From: Ruminococcus sp.
GTDB lineage: Bacteria > Bacillota > Clostridia > Oscillospirales > Ruminococcaceae
Direction of reading: 5' to 3'
NCBI GenBank assembly: GCA_017519415.1
Contig: JAFWSI010000014.1
Location: 1-64,000, forward strand
DNA length: 64,000 nt
In this document: one piece after another, positions 34,904-42,299 of the stretch
Layout of the letters: each line of letters opens with the position of its first letter
Position numbering within the stretch: position 1 is the first letter of the stretch
Translations under genes and position numbers: made by a program
Notes under the pieces: generated by a model
The model's database searches: none
Seen by the model: only the letters and a program-made list of their open reading frames with translations
Told to the model about the DNA's origin: nothing

Positions 34904-35899
34904 TCACTTCCAGAATTTCGGTACGAAAAGCTCAGTGTAAAGATCGACGGCATATTCGTCGCTCATACCCGAGATATAATCGCATACAGCTCTGTCTGCG
35001 TCCGAGTTCTTCATTATACTGCGGTATTCTTCGGGGAGCCTGTCGCTGTGTTCTATGAAGTAGGCATACAGCTTTCTCACCAGCTGCTCTGCCTTGCCCT
35101 CCTCCTGTTTTGCGGTAGGGTTGGTGTATACCTTTTCAAACATGAACTTTTTCAGTGCATCATGAGCCTTGCGTATATCGGGCGCAAAGTCTATATCCAC
35201 TGCCCCGTGTTCTATAACGGAGGCTATCAGGGTAGTTATCCTCTGGGTCTTTGTCCTGCCGAGAGCTTTTACGCAGTCGCGAGGAAGCTCCTCATTGCTG
35301 AGTATGCCGGCGCGTATTGAATCCTCGATGTCATGGTTGATATATGCGATAGTATCGGCAAGGCGGACTATATTGCCCTCCTTGGTGTCGGCAGTCATAT
35401 TGGTATGGCAGAGTATCCCGTTGCGGACGGCGTAGGTAAGATTAAGACCCTTGCCATTCTTTTCTATTATCTCCACCACGCGGACGCTCTGCTCGTAGTG
35501 CTTGAATCCGTGGGGACATATCTCGTTAAGTGTCCTTTCGCCGCAGTGACCGAAGGGGGAGTGGCCTAAGTCATGGCCGAGGGCGATAGCCTCGGTGAGA
35601 TCCTCATTGAGGCGCATACCGCGGGAAATAGTCCTTGCGATCTGTGCTACCTCAAGGGTATGGGTAAGGCGTGTCCTGTAATGGTCGCCCACCGGCGAGA
35701 GGAATACCTGTGTTTTACGTTTGAGACGTCTGAAGGATTTACAGTGAAGTATGCGGTCGCGGTCACGCTGGAACTCTGTCCGGTAGGGACACTTGTCCTC
35801 GTAGCGTTCGCGCTTTGTCCCGACCTCGTCGATGCTTGCGCAGGCGTACTTGCTGAGCATACCCGCTTCGCTGATCTCGATCTGTTCGCGTACAGTCAT
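34904..35899 (-). CDS. dgt: Deoxyguanosinetriphosphate triphosphohydrolase-like protein
   Basis: A 331-residue HD-domain dNTPase. The histidine/aspartate ligands appear in RLTHTLEVAQIARTI and AIALGHDLGHSPFGHCGERTLNEI, and RLADTIAYINHDIEDSIRAG is the second signature. The family hydrolyses dNTPs to nucleosides and triphosphate, and the substrate range varies. The start follows AGGAGGAG. It is the first gene of dgt-dnaG-rpoD, an order common in Clostridia. Confidence 0.93.
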   Translation of the reverse strand: MTVREQIEISEAGMLSKYACASIDEVGTKRERYEDKCPYRTEFQRDRDRILHCKSFRRLKRKTQVFLSPVGDHYRTRLTHTLEVAQIARTISRGMRLNEDLTEAIALGHDLGHSPFGHCGERTLNEICPHGFKHYEQSVRVVEIIEKNGKGLNLTYAVRNGILCHTNMTADTKEGNIVRLADTIAYINHDIEDSIRAGILSNEELPRDCVKALGRTKTQRITTLIASVIEHGAVDIDFAPDIRKAHDALKKFMFEKVYTNPTAKQEEGKAEQLVRKLYAYFIEHSDRLPEEYRSIMKNSDADRAVCDYISGMSDEYAVDLYTELFVPKFWK

Positions 35900-35918
35900 A
35901 CTTATCTCCTCCTGACAT

Positions 35919-35946
35919 AAAAAAACTGCTCAGGAAATGTTCCTGA
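35919..35946 (-). terminator. Intrinsic terminator after yigZ (minus strand)
   Basis: TCAGGAA-CAT-TTCCTGA hairpin followed on the minus strand by GCAG and seven T's. It separates yigZ from dgt. Confidence 0.75.
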
Positions 35947-35999
35947 AAAATGCATCTATATACTTATACTAATCTGAGACAAAAAACCCTCTATTTTTT

Positions 36000-36638
36000 T
36001 CAGGAAAATTTTATAACAGATGAAAAATCCTCAAACAGCTCTCCGCAGTCCTCTGTTTCGACGGTGCCGTTTGTCGCTTCGGTGAGCTCCTTTTTAAGTG
36101 AGTCGAGCTTTTCCGAGAGCACAAGTATTTCAAGGACGACGTCGCTGCCGAAGTCTGAGCTTACGGTTATGGTTTCGTAATTCGGCAGCAGATATGAGAT
36201 CTTGCCGTACATACCGTAGTCAGCCTTTATCCTCAGTTTGTGGCACAGCCGCATATCCATGATATGAGCTGCGTCGCAGGCCAGTGAAGCCGCATGGGAA
36301 TAGGCTCTCACAAGTCCGCCGCCTCCCAGGAGTATACCTCCGAAATAGCGGGTAACGACTACGCACACATCGGTGAGGCCGCGCTTTTTCAGCACGTCGA
36401 GCACGGGGACCCCCGCTGTGCCTTGAGGCTCGCCGTCATCGGAATAACGGGAAATATTGTCTCCGCGGAGAATATATGCGTAGACGTTGTGTTTTGCCTT
36501 GCGGTGCTCGGACTTAATGCTGTTTATAAAGGCCACCGCCTCGTCATTTGTCTTTACGGGTGCGATATGACCTATGAATTCCGAGCGTTTTTCTATAAAA
36601 GAAGCCTTTGCGTTTGCGGAAATAGTGAAATAGTTCAT
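36000..36638 (-). CDS. yigZ: YigZ/IMPACT-family protein
   Basis: A 212-residue protein of the UPF0029 family. The N-terminal IMPACT domain shows KRSEFIGHIAPVKTNDEA, HRKAKHNVYAYIL, RYSDDGEPQGTAGVPVLDVL and VVVTRYFGGILLGGGGLVRAY. A smaller C-terminal domain of about 75 residues follows. The bacterial function is uncertain; the eukaryotic relative regulates translation under stress. It lies after rpmE but is separated from it by a terminator. Confidence 0.9.
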   Translation of the reverse strand: MNYFTISANAKASFIEKRSEFIGHIAPVKTNDEAVAFINSIKSEHRKAKHNVYAYILRGDNISRYSDDGEPQGTAGVPVLDVLKKRGLTDVCVVVTRYFGGILLGGGGLVRAYSHAASLACDAAHIMDMRLCHKLRIKADYGMYGKISYLLPNYETITVSSDFGSDVVLEILVLSEKLDSLKKELTEATNGTVETEDCGELFEDFSSVIKFS

Positions 36639-36654
36639 AATAAATTAACCTTAT

Positions 36655-36684
36655 TAACGAAAAGCCCCGTCAGTGACGGGGCTT
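36655..36684 (-). terminator. Terminator after rpmE
   Basis: Perfect 10-bp hairpin AAGCCCCGTC-ACT-GACGGGGCTT on the minus strand, continuing into TT-C-GTT, five bases after the rpmE stop. Confidence 0.85.
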
Positions 36685-36689
36685 GTGAC

Positions 36690-36893
36690 TTACTTGTCCA
36701 TATTGAAACGCTTCTTGAATCTGTCTACGCGTCCGCCTGTATCAACAAGCTTCTGCTTTCCGGTATAGAACGGATGGCACTTTGAGCAGATTTCAACCTT
36801 GATGTTTTCCTTTGTAGACATTGTCTCGATCACATTACCGCAGTGGCAGGTAATTGTGGTCTTCTTGAACTCAGGATGGATTCCCTCTTTCAC
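36690..36893 (-). CDS. rpmE: 50S ribosomal protein L31 (bL31), zinc-binding form
   Basis: A 67-residue bL31 starting at GTG 36893 with AAAGGAGTG upstream. It reads [19 protein letters not shown] at the start and ends [20 protein letters not shown] plus a short tail. The four zinc cysteines (C16, C18, C36, C39) are all present, so this is the zinc-containing C+ form. A longer reading to 37010 would run through the promoter and is rejected. Confidence 0.95.
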   Translation of the reverse strand: MKEGIHPEFKKTTITCHCGNVIETMSTKENIKVEICSKCHPFYTGKQKLVDTGGRVDRFKKRFNMDK

Positions 36894-36981
36894 GATTTTC
36901 ACTCCTTTTCTGATATTCTGTAGATCGTGCAGCCCATCAGTTCCTTTAGACAGTAGTGCCGAATATACATTACAGTAATAA

Positions 36982-37010
36982 ATTATATCACACAGTACCG
37001 GGTGTGTCAA
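36982..37010 (-). promoter_or_regulatory. Consensus promoter for rpmE
   Basis: Minus strand: TTGACA (37005-37010), 17-base spacer, TATAAT (36982-36987), about 82 bases of leader before the GTG start of rpmE. Confidence 0.85.
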
Positions 37011-37028
37011 GAGATAATCGAATTTTTT

Positions 37029-38693
37029 TTATTTTTTAACTCTTGCAGCCGTGTATTCTCCCAGATTATAAAAAGTCAGATCCTTTTTATCCTTTGGTAT
37101 GTCCTCCTCCGAGAAGAATACATAAAGGGCGTCGTTTCTTCCTTTTCCCGACAGGAGCATATCGTACTGTTCGTCTGCATACTGTGCAAGGATACCGTAA
37201 TCGCAGCGTGCAAGGTAGAAGCTGCTGAGCTTTATGCCCTTTTCCGAAGCGAGCTGTGCGGTATTGAAGTAAAGCTGCATATACGTTTTGTAGTCTTCGG
37301 GGAGAGGGAGGAATACAATTTCGCTGACACCCTCCGAAGCCTTGTCCCATTCGTTCCTGTCGATGTCGGAGACATATGCGGGGGGAGCGGCGTATTTATT
37401 GTGCATATCCACGCGGAAATTGCGAAGGTCCATGCAGTTGAGCCATGCGCAGATAATTACGGCTGCGGCGGCCGAACGCTTATCCAGCTTTGATACGAGC
37501 CAGAGCGCAGTGGTCATCACCATTATGCAGGGCAGCCATATGAATCTTCCCGAAGCGCGGAATACCGAAAATCCGCCGAGTATGAGCCTCGGCAGCTTTA
37601 TATCTATTATAACTTTCTGATTTAAAGCAACGGTCGTGCTTACCGCCCACAGGAAGCTTATAAGGAATACCAGCGAGAAAGCGACGATCTCTGTGCGGTG
37701 CTTTTTTACGTATCCCGCGATGTTTTTTGAGACCTTGCCTTCCTTGCGTTCCAGCCGGCTTATGGCGATTATTATGGCAAGGAAGCAGCATACCAGCATA
37801 CCCAGTCCGAGGTAGCCGTAGCCTTCGAGCTGATCCTTTGTGGTATTGAGCCGGTGAAGATATTTTGACAGTCCCATGCTGTTGAAGAAGGTATTGAGAT
37901 TTGCCGAATATATGCCGAAGCCGCCGTCAACATAGCTGCCGTTGCCGTAAAATGCTCCGATGATCCACATGGTGAGCAGCGTGAAAAATGCCGACGAAGC
38001 AAAGGTGCAGGCTGCAAGGAGCTTTTTTCTGTCCATGAATACAAGAAGTATCATATATCCGAACATCACGATATATATCATGGGAAGGAAATACATATGT
38101 ACAAGGACTGCTACGATGCATAGGAGCGTCCATAATAGGACAGATGTGAATTTGTGTCCGTATTCCCGTCTGTGGTCGAGAGCCAGTATCAGTGCCGCCA
38201 TTATGAGCCATATGGCGCCGAGGGTATTATGCTGGGTTATGCGCAGTAATGACGGAAAGAATGCGGAATAGAACAGGGAGCCGGCAGTTGTGAAAAGCAG
38301 GCTGCTGTTTATACGTCTGAGGAGCAGTGCTCCGAAGCCGCCGTTGAGAGCGAAGCATAGCACTCCCCAGAGGCCGAAATACTGAAATGTATCCGGGAGA
38401 ATGGGAGAGAGCAGCTTGAAAAATACTGCGAAAAGCGGCAGAGAATCGGTGTACATGCATGAGACCATGCCGTCGGAGGATATGCCCTCCGTGAGACCTA
38501 TGGGGAAGGTCCAGGGTGTATTCCTGTAGTATACCCAGCCCAGGTGGTGCTGGGTGACATCACCCATATTGCTGAATATCCAGTCCGTGTTGGTCGGATC
38601 AATGATCTTGACTCCGAAAAACTGTATAAAGACCAGTGCTCCGAGGATAGCTCCCGCAATAAACGCAAGGGGAGCGGTTTTGTTTTTTGTCAT
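37029..38693 (-). CDS. Polytopic membrane protein, DUF6311-like (glycosyltransferase-type)
   Basis: A 554-residue protein with about ten hydrophobic segments, starting with APLAFIAGAILGALVFIQFF. The segments DVTQHHLGWVYYRNTPWTF, GLTEGISSDGMVSCMYTDS and LPDTFQYFGLWGVLCFALNG fit the family I remember as DUF6311, resembling GT-C glycosyltransferases that use lipid-linked sugars. The C-terminal ~140 residues are a soluble domain. The substrate is unknown; a role in surface glycans is inference. It follows the oxidoreductase-fold gene after 21 bases on the same strand, with ACAGGAG as ribosome binding site. Confidence 0.75.
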   Translation of the reverse strand: MTKNKTAPLAFIAGAILGALVFIQFFGVKIIDPTNTDWIFSNMGDVTQHHLGWVYYRNTPWTFPIGLTEGISSDGMVSCMYTDSLPLFAVFFKLLSPILPDTFQYFGLWGVLCFALNGGFGALLLRRINSSLLFTTAGSLFYSAFFPSLLRITQHNTLGAIWLIMAALILALDHRREYGHKFTSVLLWTLLCIVAVLVHMYFLPMIYIVMFGYMILLVFMDRKKLLAACTFASSAFFTLLTMWIIGAFYGNGSYVDGGFGIYSANLNTFFNSMGLSKYLHRLNTTKDQLEGYGYLGLGMLVCCFLAIIIAISRLERKEGKVSKNIAGYVKKHRTEIVAFSLVFLISFLWAVSTTVALNQKVIIDIKLPRLILGGFSVFRASGRFIWLPCIMVMTTALWLVSKLDKRSAAAAVIICAWLNCMDLRNFRVDMHNKYAAPPAYVSDIDRNEWDKASEGVSEIVFLPLPEDYKTYMQLYFNTAQLASEKGIKLSSFYLARCDYGILAQYADEQYDMLLSGKGRNDALYVFFSEEDIPKDKKDLTFYNLGEYTAARVKK

Positions 38694-38714
38694 CGTGTTT
38701 CTCCTGTTTTTGTT

Positions 38715-39185
38715 TTATCTGTGTGTTTCCGAGTATCCGTTAATGAGCTCGCAGCTGCTGTCGTATTCAGCCATATCCGTTGCGGACAGATCGGCTTTGC
38801 CGTCATAGCGGTAGTATCTGCCGCTTTCTGCGGTAAATACGATAATACAGTAGTCCTCGTCGTCAATGCCCTTTGGGTAGTACTTTTCGTCACCCTCGTT
38901 CCAGAGGAGCTCCCTGTACCTTTTGTCTGAGCTTATCTCAGCCTTGCCGTAAAGGCATACCGCTTCAAAGGAGTTGTCGTCCGAGAAGTACAGACAGGCG
39001 CTGCCGTTTTTCAGAAGGCTGCGGACATGAGAGGAGCTTGTATTGGTGGATATGAGGTGCATACCTATGCCCTTGTGCCATACGCAGAACACCCTGCGTA
39101 TATTCTGTCTGCCACCTTCGTCGGTGTAGCCGAGGGAAGCAAACAGTGAGCGGTCAATAAGTTCTTTTATCTCGTTATTTGTCAT
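38715..39185 (-). CDS. Pyridoxamine 5'-phosphate oxidase-fold (FMN-binding split barrel) protein
   Basis: A 156-residue protein with the split-barrel pattern: LFASLGYTDEGGRQNIRRVF, KGIGMHLISTNTSSSHVRSL, ACLYFSDDNSFEAVCLYGKA and YCIIVFTAESGRYY. Members bind FMN, F420 or haem and include general stress proteins, so the substrate cannot be told. It is first in a two-gene unit with the DUF6311-like protein. A terminator separates it from phosphoglucomutase upstream. Confidence 0.75.
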   Translation of the reverse strand: MTNNEIKELIDRSLFASLGYTDEGGRQNIRRVFCVWHKGIGMHLISTNTSSSHVRSLLKNGSACLYFSDDNSFEAVCLYGKAEISSDKRYRELLWNEGDEKYYPKGIDDEDYCIIVFTAESGRYYRYDGKADLSATDMAEYDSSCELINGYSETHR

Positions 39186-39206
39186 ATTAAGCTCTTTCTG
39201 TAATAA

Positions 39207-39231
39207 AGGGGCGAACCGGAGGTCCGCCCCT
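39207..39231 (-). terminator. Terminator after phosphoglucomutase
   Basis: Minus strand: an 11-bp stem AGGGGCGGACC / GGTTCGCCCCT (one G-U pair) with TTTATTAC following. Confidence 0.8.
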
Positions 39232-39236
39232 GAGGA

Positions 39237-40952
39237 TTATTTCATACTCTGTGTAAAATCCGCATATATCTTCTGCTCAATTACCTCGGCCTCTGCCTTG
39301 GTGGGAGCCTTTGCGGTGATATAGGTCTTTATCTTGGGCTCTGTACCTGAAGGACGAACTATTGCCTTGCAGCCGTTCTCAAGATAGAATGCCAGTACGT
39401 TGGACTTGGGAAGTGTGAGCTCGGTAACCTTACCGGTTGCGAAATCCTTCGCAGTACTTGCCTTGTAGTCCTCGAAGCGCTCAACCCTGAGACCGCCGAT
39501 TGCAGCGGGGCTGTTTTCACGGAGACCTGACATTATCTCCTCCATATGCTTCATGCCGCTCTCGCCCTCGAACTCAAAGCTGTACAGGGTCTGGAGAAAC
39601 ATACCGTATTTCTTGTACATATTTTCTCTTGCCTGCATGAGGGTAATGCCCTTTGTACGGTAATATGCAGCCATTTCGCATATGAGCATGGAAGCGTCCA
39701 CGGCGTCCTTGTCTCTTACGTAGCCGCCCGAGAGGTAGCCGTAGCTTTCCTCGAAGCCGAATACATAGCGGCCTTCCTCGCCCTTAGCCTCAAGGAAGCC
39801 TATCTGCTCGCCGATGAACTTGAAGCCGGTGAGCACGTTTATTACCTCTACGCCGTAGTTTTTGGCGATGAGGTCGATTATATCGGTAGTAACTATTGTC
39901 TTGACGGTAACGGGATCCTTGGGCATGGTGCCTTTTCTGATACGCTGCTCGCAGATGTACTCAAGAAGCATTGCACCAACCTCGTTGCCCGAGAACAGAG
40001 CATAGCCGCCCTTTCCGTCGGGAACGGCAATACCCACACGGTCGCAGTCGGGATCGGTTGCAAGGAGCAGATCGGGCTTTACCTTATCGCAGTAGCTCAG
40101 ACCTATCTGAAGAGCCTCGCGGATCTCGGGATTGGGGTAAGGACAGGTAGTGAAGTTGCCGTCGGGCTCCTCCTGTTCCTTTACTATGGTGACGTCGGTG
40201 ATGCCGATGCGTCTGAGTATCTCACGGACAGGCTTGTTTCCCGTACCGTTGAGCGGAGTATATACGACCTTGAGTCCGCTTGAGGGACAGAGGTCGGTAT
40301 TAATGCCCTCAGCCAGCACGCGCTGGTAGAAGGCTTCGATAATATCGTCGCCGATGTAGGAGATATTGCCCTTTTCAAGCTCCTTATCAAAATCGGAGAA
40401 CTTTACTTCCGTGAACATATCAAGTGAATTGATCTTTTCGAGGATAATCTCTGCGCCTCTGAGAGTAATCTGACAGCCGTCCTCGCCGTATACCTTGTAG
40501 CCGTTGTACTTTGCGGGGTTGTGGCTTGCGGTCACCATGATACCGCCCTGACACTTCAGCTGACGTACAGCCCATGAAAGGCAGGGGGTAGGCATGAGCT
40601 CCTTGTATATGTGTACCTTTATACCGTTTGCGGCAAGCACCTCAGCGGCAGCTCTTGAGAAAATATCGCTCTTTATGCGGCTGTCGAAGGAAATAGCCAC
40701 GCTGGGATTTTTGTATTCCTGGTTGAGATAGTCTGCAAAGCCCTGTGTAGCACGCCTTACAGTGTATATGTTCATGCGGTTTGTACCCGCGCCTATAACG
40801 CCTCTGAGACCGCCCGTACCGAATTCGAGATCACGGTAAAACCTGTCGTTTATGGCCTCGCTGTCGCCCTTTATGCTTTCAAGCTCAGCCTTAAGGTCGG
40901 GATCTTCCTTGGTGTTTTTGCACCATAATTCGTAAAGTTCGATTTCTGACAT
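39237..40952 (-). CDS. Phosphoglucomutase / phosphomannomutase family protein
   Basis: A 571-residue alpha-D-phosphohexomutase linking glucose 1-phosphate and 6-phosphate (or mannose analogues). The catalytic phosphoserine loop is GGIMVTASHNPAKYNGYKVY. The metal loop is LLATDPDCDRVGIAV, the sugar loop is FGFEESYGYLSGGYVRDKD, and the phosphate-binding loop is VRPSGTEPKIKTYI. The length fits the larger PgcA-like group. The start follows AGGAGGTATTAAG. It has its own promoter and terminator but neighbours 6-phosphofructokinase, so carbohydrate genes cluster here. In a fibre degrader it would process cellobiose-phosphorylase products. Confidence 0.93.
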   Translation of the reverse strand: MSEIELYELWCKNTKEDPDLKAELESIKGDSEAINDRFYRDLEFGTGGLRGVIGAGTNRMNIYTVRRATQGFADYLNQEYKNPSVAISFDSRIKSDIFSRAAAEVLAANGIKVHIYKELMPTPCLSWAVRQLKCQGGIMVTASHNPAKYNGYKVYGEDGCQITLRGAEIILEKINSLDMFTEVKFSDFDKELEKGNISYIGDDIIEAFYQRVLAEGINTDLCPSSGLKVVYTPLNGTGNKPVREILRRIGITDVTIVKEQEEPDGNFTTCPYPNPEIREALQIGLSYCDKVKPDLLLATDPDCDRVGIAVPDGKGGYALFSGNEVGAMLLEYICEQRIRKGTMPKDPVTVKTIVTTDIIDLIAKNYGVEVINVLTGFKFIGEQIGFLEAKGEEGRYVFGFEESYGYLSGGYVRDKDAVDASMLICEMAAYYRTKGITLMQARENMYKKYGMFLQTLYSFEFEGESGMKHMEEIMSGLRENSPAAIGGLRVERFEDYKASTAKDFATGKVTELTLPKSNVLAFYLENGCKAIVRPSGTEPKIKTYITAKAPTKAEAEVIEQKIYADFTQSMK

Positions 40953-40983
40953 TACTTAATACCTCCTGAACAGATATATAATA

Positions 40984-41012
40984 AGTATAGCACATTTCCG
41001 TAATTTTGGGAA
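40984..41012 (-). promoter_or_regulatory. Promoter for phosphoglucomutase
   Basis: Minus strand: TTCCCA (41007-41012), 17-base spacer, TATACT (40984-40989), about 25 bases of leader. The remainder of the 250-base gap (41013-41165) is AT-rich with no gene seen. Confidence 0.5.
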
Positions 41013-41165
41013 TAGTTTTTTTGAAATATTTCAGATTTTTGCTGATTTTACCAGTTGCCGGCGGCGTTTTCAATGGTAATATAGGAAATATGGCTTGGTA
41101 TATGGTTTTTTAATATATGTATTATTACGGATATATATTACAAATTGTAAATAAGGTAATTGATT

Positions 41166-41196
41166 AAAAATAAAAGGCAGACCATTAGGTCTGCCT
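41166..41196 (-). terminator. Terminator after 6-phosphofructokinase
   Basis: Minus strand AGGCAGACC-TAAT-GGTCTGCCT, then TTTTATTTTTA, seven bases after the stop codon. Confidence 0.9.
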
Positions 41197-41202
41197 GATG
41201 TG

Positions 41203-42285
41203 TCAGTCGCCGAAAGATACGCCGATGTCGCGGGCTGCGATAACGAGGTGGTTATCCGTATCCACGAATTTGGTCTTGCCTGCAATATCCTCGAGTTTAT
41301 TTGAGGTTATCTTGTTGCCTATTTTTGCAACGGTTCTGCCGTAGCGCTCTTTGGCTATCAGGTAGGCTGCGTGTACTCCGAACTGCGTCGAGAGTACGCG
41401 GTCATAGGCGCTGGGAGCGCCGCCTCTGAGCATATGTCCGGGAACGCATACGCGGGCTTCAAGTCCGGTATTGGACTGTATCTGTGCTGCTATGCGGTTT
41501 GTAGCGGTAAGAATACCCGCTTCGGCGCGCTTTCTGGCGCGTTCCTTCTTCTTCATCTGAGCCTCGCTGACGTCGAATGCACCCTCCGCAACAGCTACTA
41601 TGGAGAAGGTCTTGCCGTTGGCCGTCCTTGCCATCACAGCGTCGCATATCTTGTCTATATCATATGGTATCTCGGGGATTATTATAACGTCGGCTCCGCC
41701 TGCGATACCTGCATTGAGAGTGAGCCAGCCTGCCTTGTTGCCCATTATTTCGCAGAGAAGTACACGGGAATGACTGGCGGCTGTTGTGTGAAGACGGTCA
41801 AGTACGTCCGTAGCGATGTCCACTGCGGTATGGAAGCCGAAGGTCACGTCAGTACCGTAAATATCGTTGTCAATGGTCTTGGGGAGGCCGATAACGTTCA
41901 GTCCCTCGTCCGCAAGAAGCTTTGAGGTCTTGTGAGTACCGTTTCCGCCGAGAGTGAGGAGACAGTCGAGCTTCTGCTTCTTGTAGGTCTCCTTCATATT
42001 CTTTACCTTGTCGATATTGTCCTCGCCTATGACCTGCATCATCTTGAAGGGCTGGCGCTTTGTTCCGAATATGGTACCTCCCTGAGTCAGGATACCCGAA
42101 AAGGAGCCCGGGGACATTTCCTTGCAGAGATTGTTGATAAGTCCGTAATAGCCGTTGGATATTCCGACGATCTCCACGTTATCCTCTCCAAAACGTTCGT
42201 AGCAGGCCTTTGCGACGCCGCGTATCGTAGCGTTCAGACCGGGGCAGTCACCGCCGCTTGTCAGAATACCTATTCGTCTTTTCAT
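41203..42285 (-). CDS. pfkA: 6-phosphofructokinase, atypical G104/K124-type signature
   Basis: A 360-residue PfkA-family kinase for fructose 6-phosphate. The sequence shows GILTSGGDCPGLNATIRG, LTLGGNGTHKTSKLL, GLPKTIDNDIYGTDVTFGF, EIMGNKAGWLTLNAG and GGAPSAYDRVL. By E. coli numbering, position 103 is Asn rather than Asp and 104 is Gly (ATP-type), while 124 is Lys (GLPKTIDND, the PPi-type residue). This mixed signature occurs in a separate PFK group that is mostly ATP-using, so phosphodonor choice needs testing. It starts 14 bases after an EAL phosphodiesterase on the same strand, behind CGGAGGTC, so the two are co-transcribed. No regulator site was seen. Confidence 0.92.
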   Translation of the reverse strand: MKRRIGILTSGGDCPGLNATIRGVAKACYERFGEDNVEIVGISNGYYGLINNLCKEMSPGSFSGILTQGGTIFGTKRQPFKMMQVIGEDNIDKVKNMKETYKKQKLDCLLTLGGNGTHKTSKLLADEGLNVIGLPKTIDNDIYGTDVTFGFHTAVDIATDVLDRLHTTAASHSRVLLCEIMGNKAGWLTLNAGIAGGADVIIIPEIPYDIDKICDAVMARTANGKTFSIVAVAEGAFDVSEAQMKKKERARKRAEAGILTATNRIAAQIQSNTGLEARVCVPGHMLRGGAPSAYDRVLSTQFGVHAAYLIAKERYGRTVAKIGNKITSNKLEDIAGKTKFVDTDNHLVIAARDIGVSFGD

Positions 42286-42299
42286 TTCAATGACCTCCG

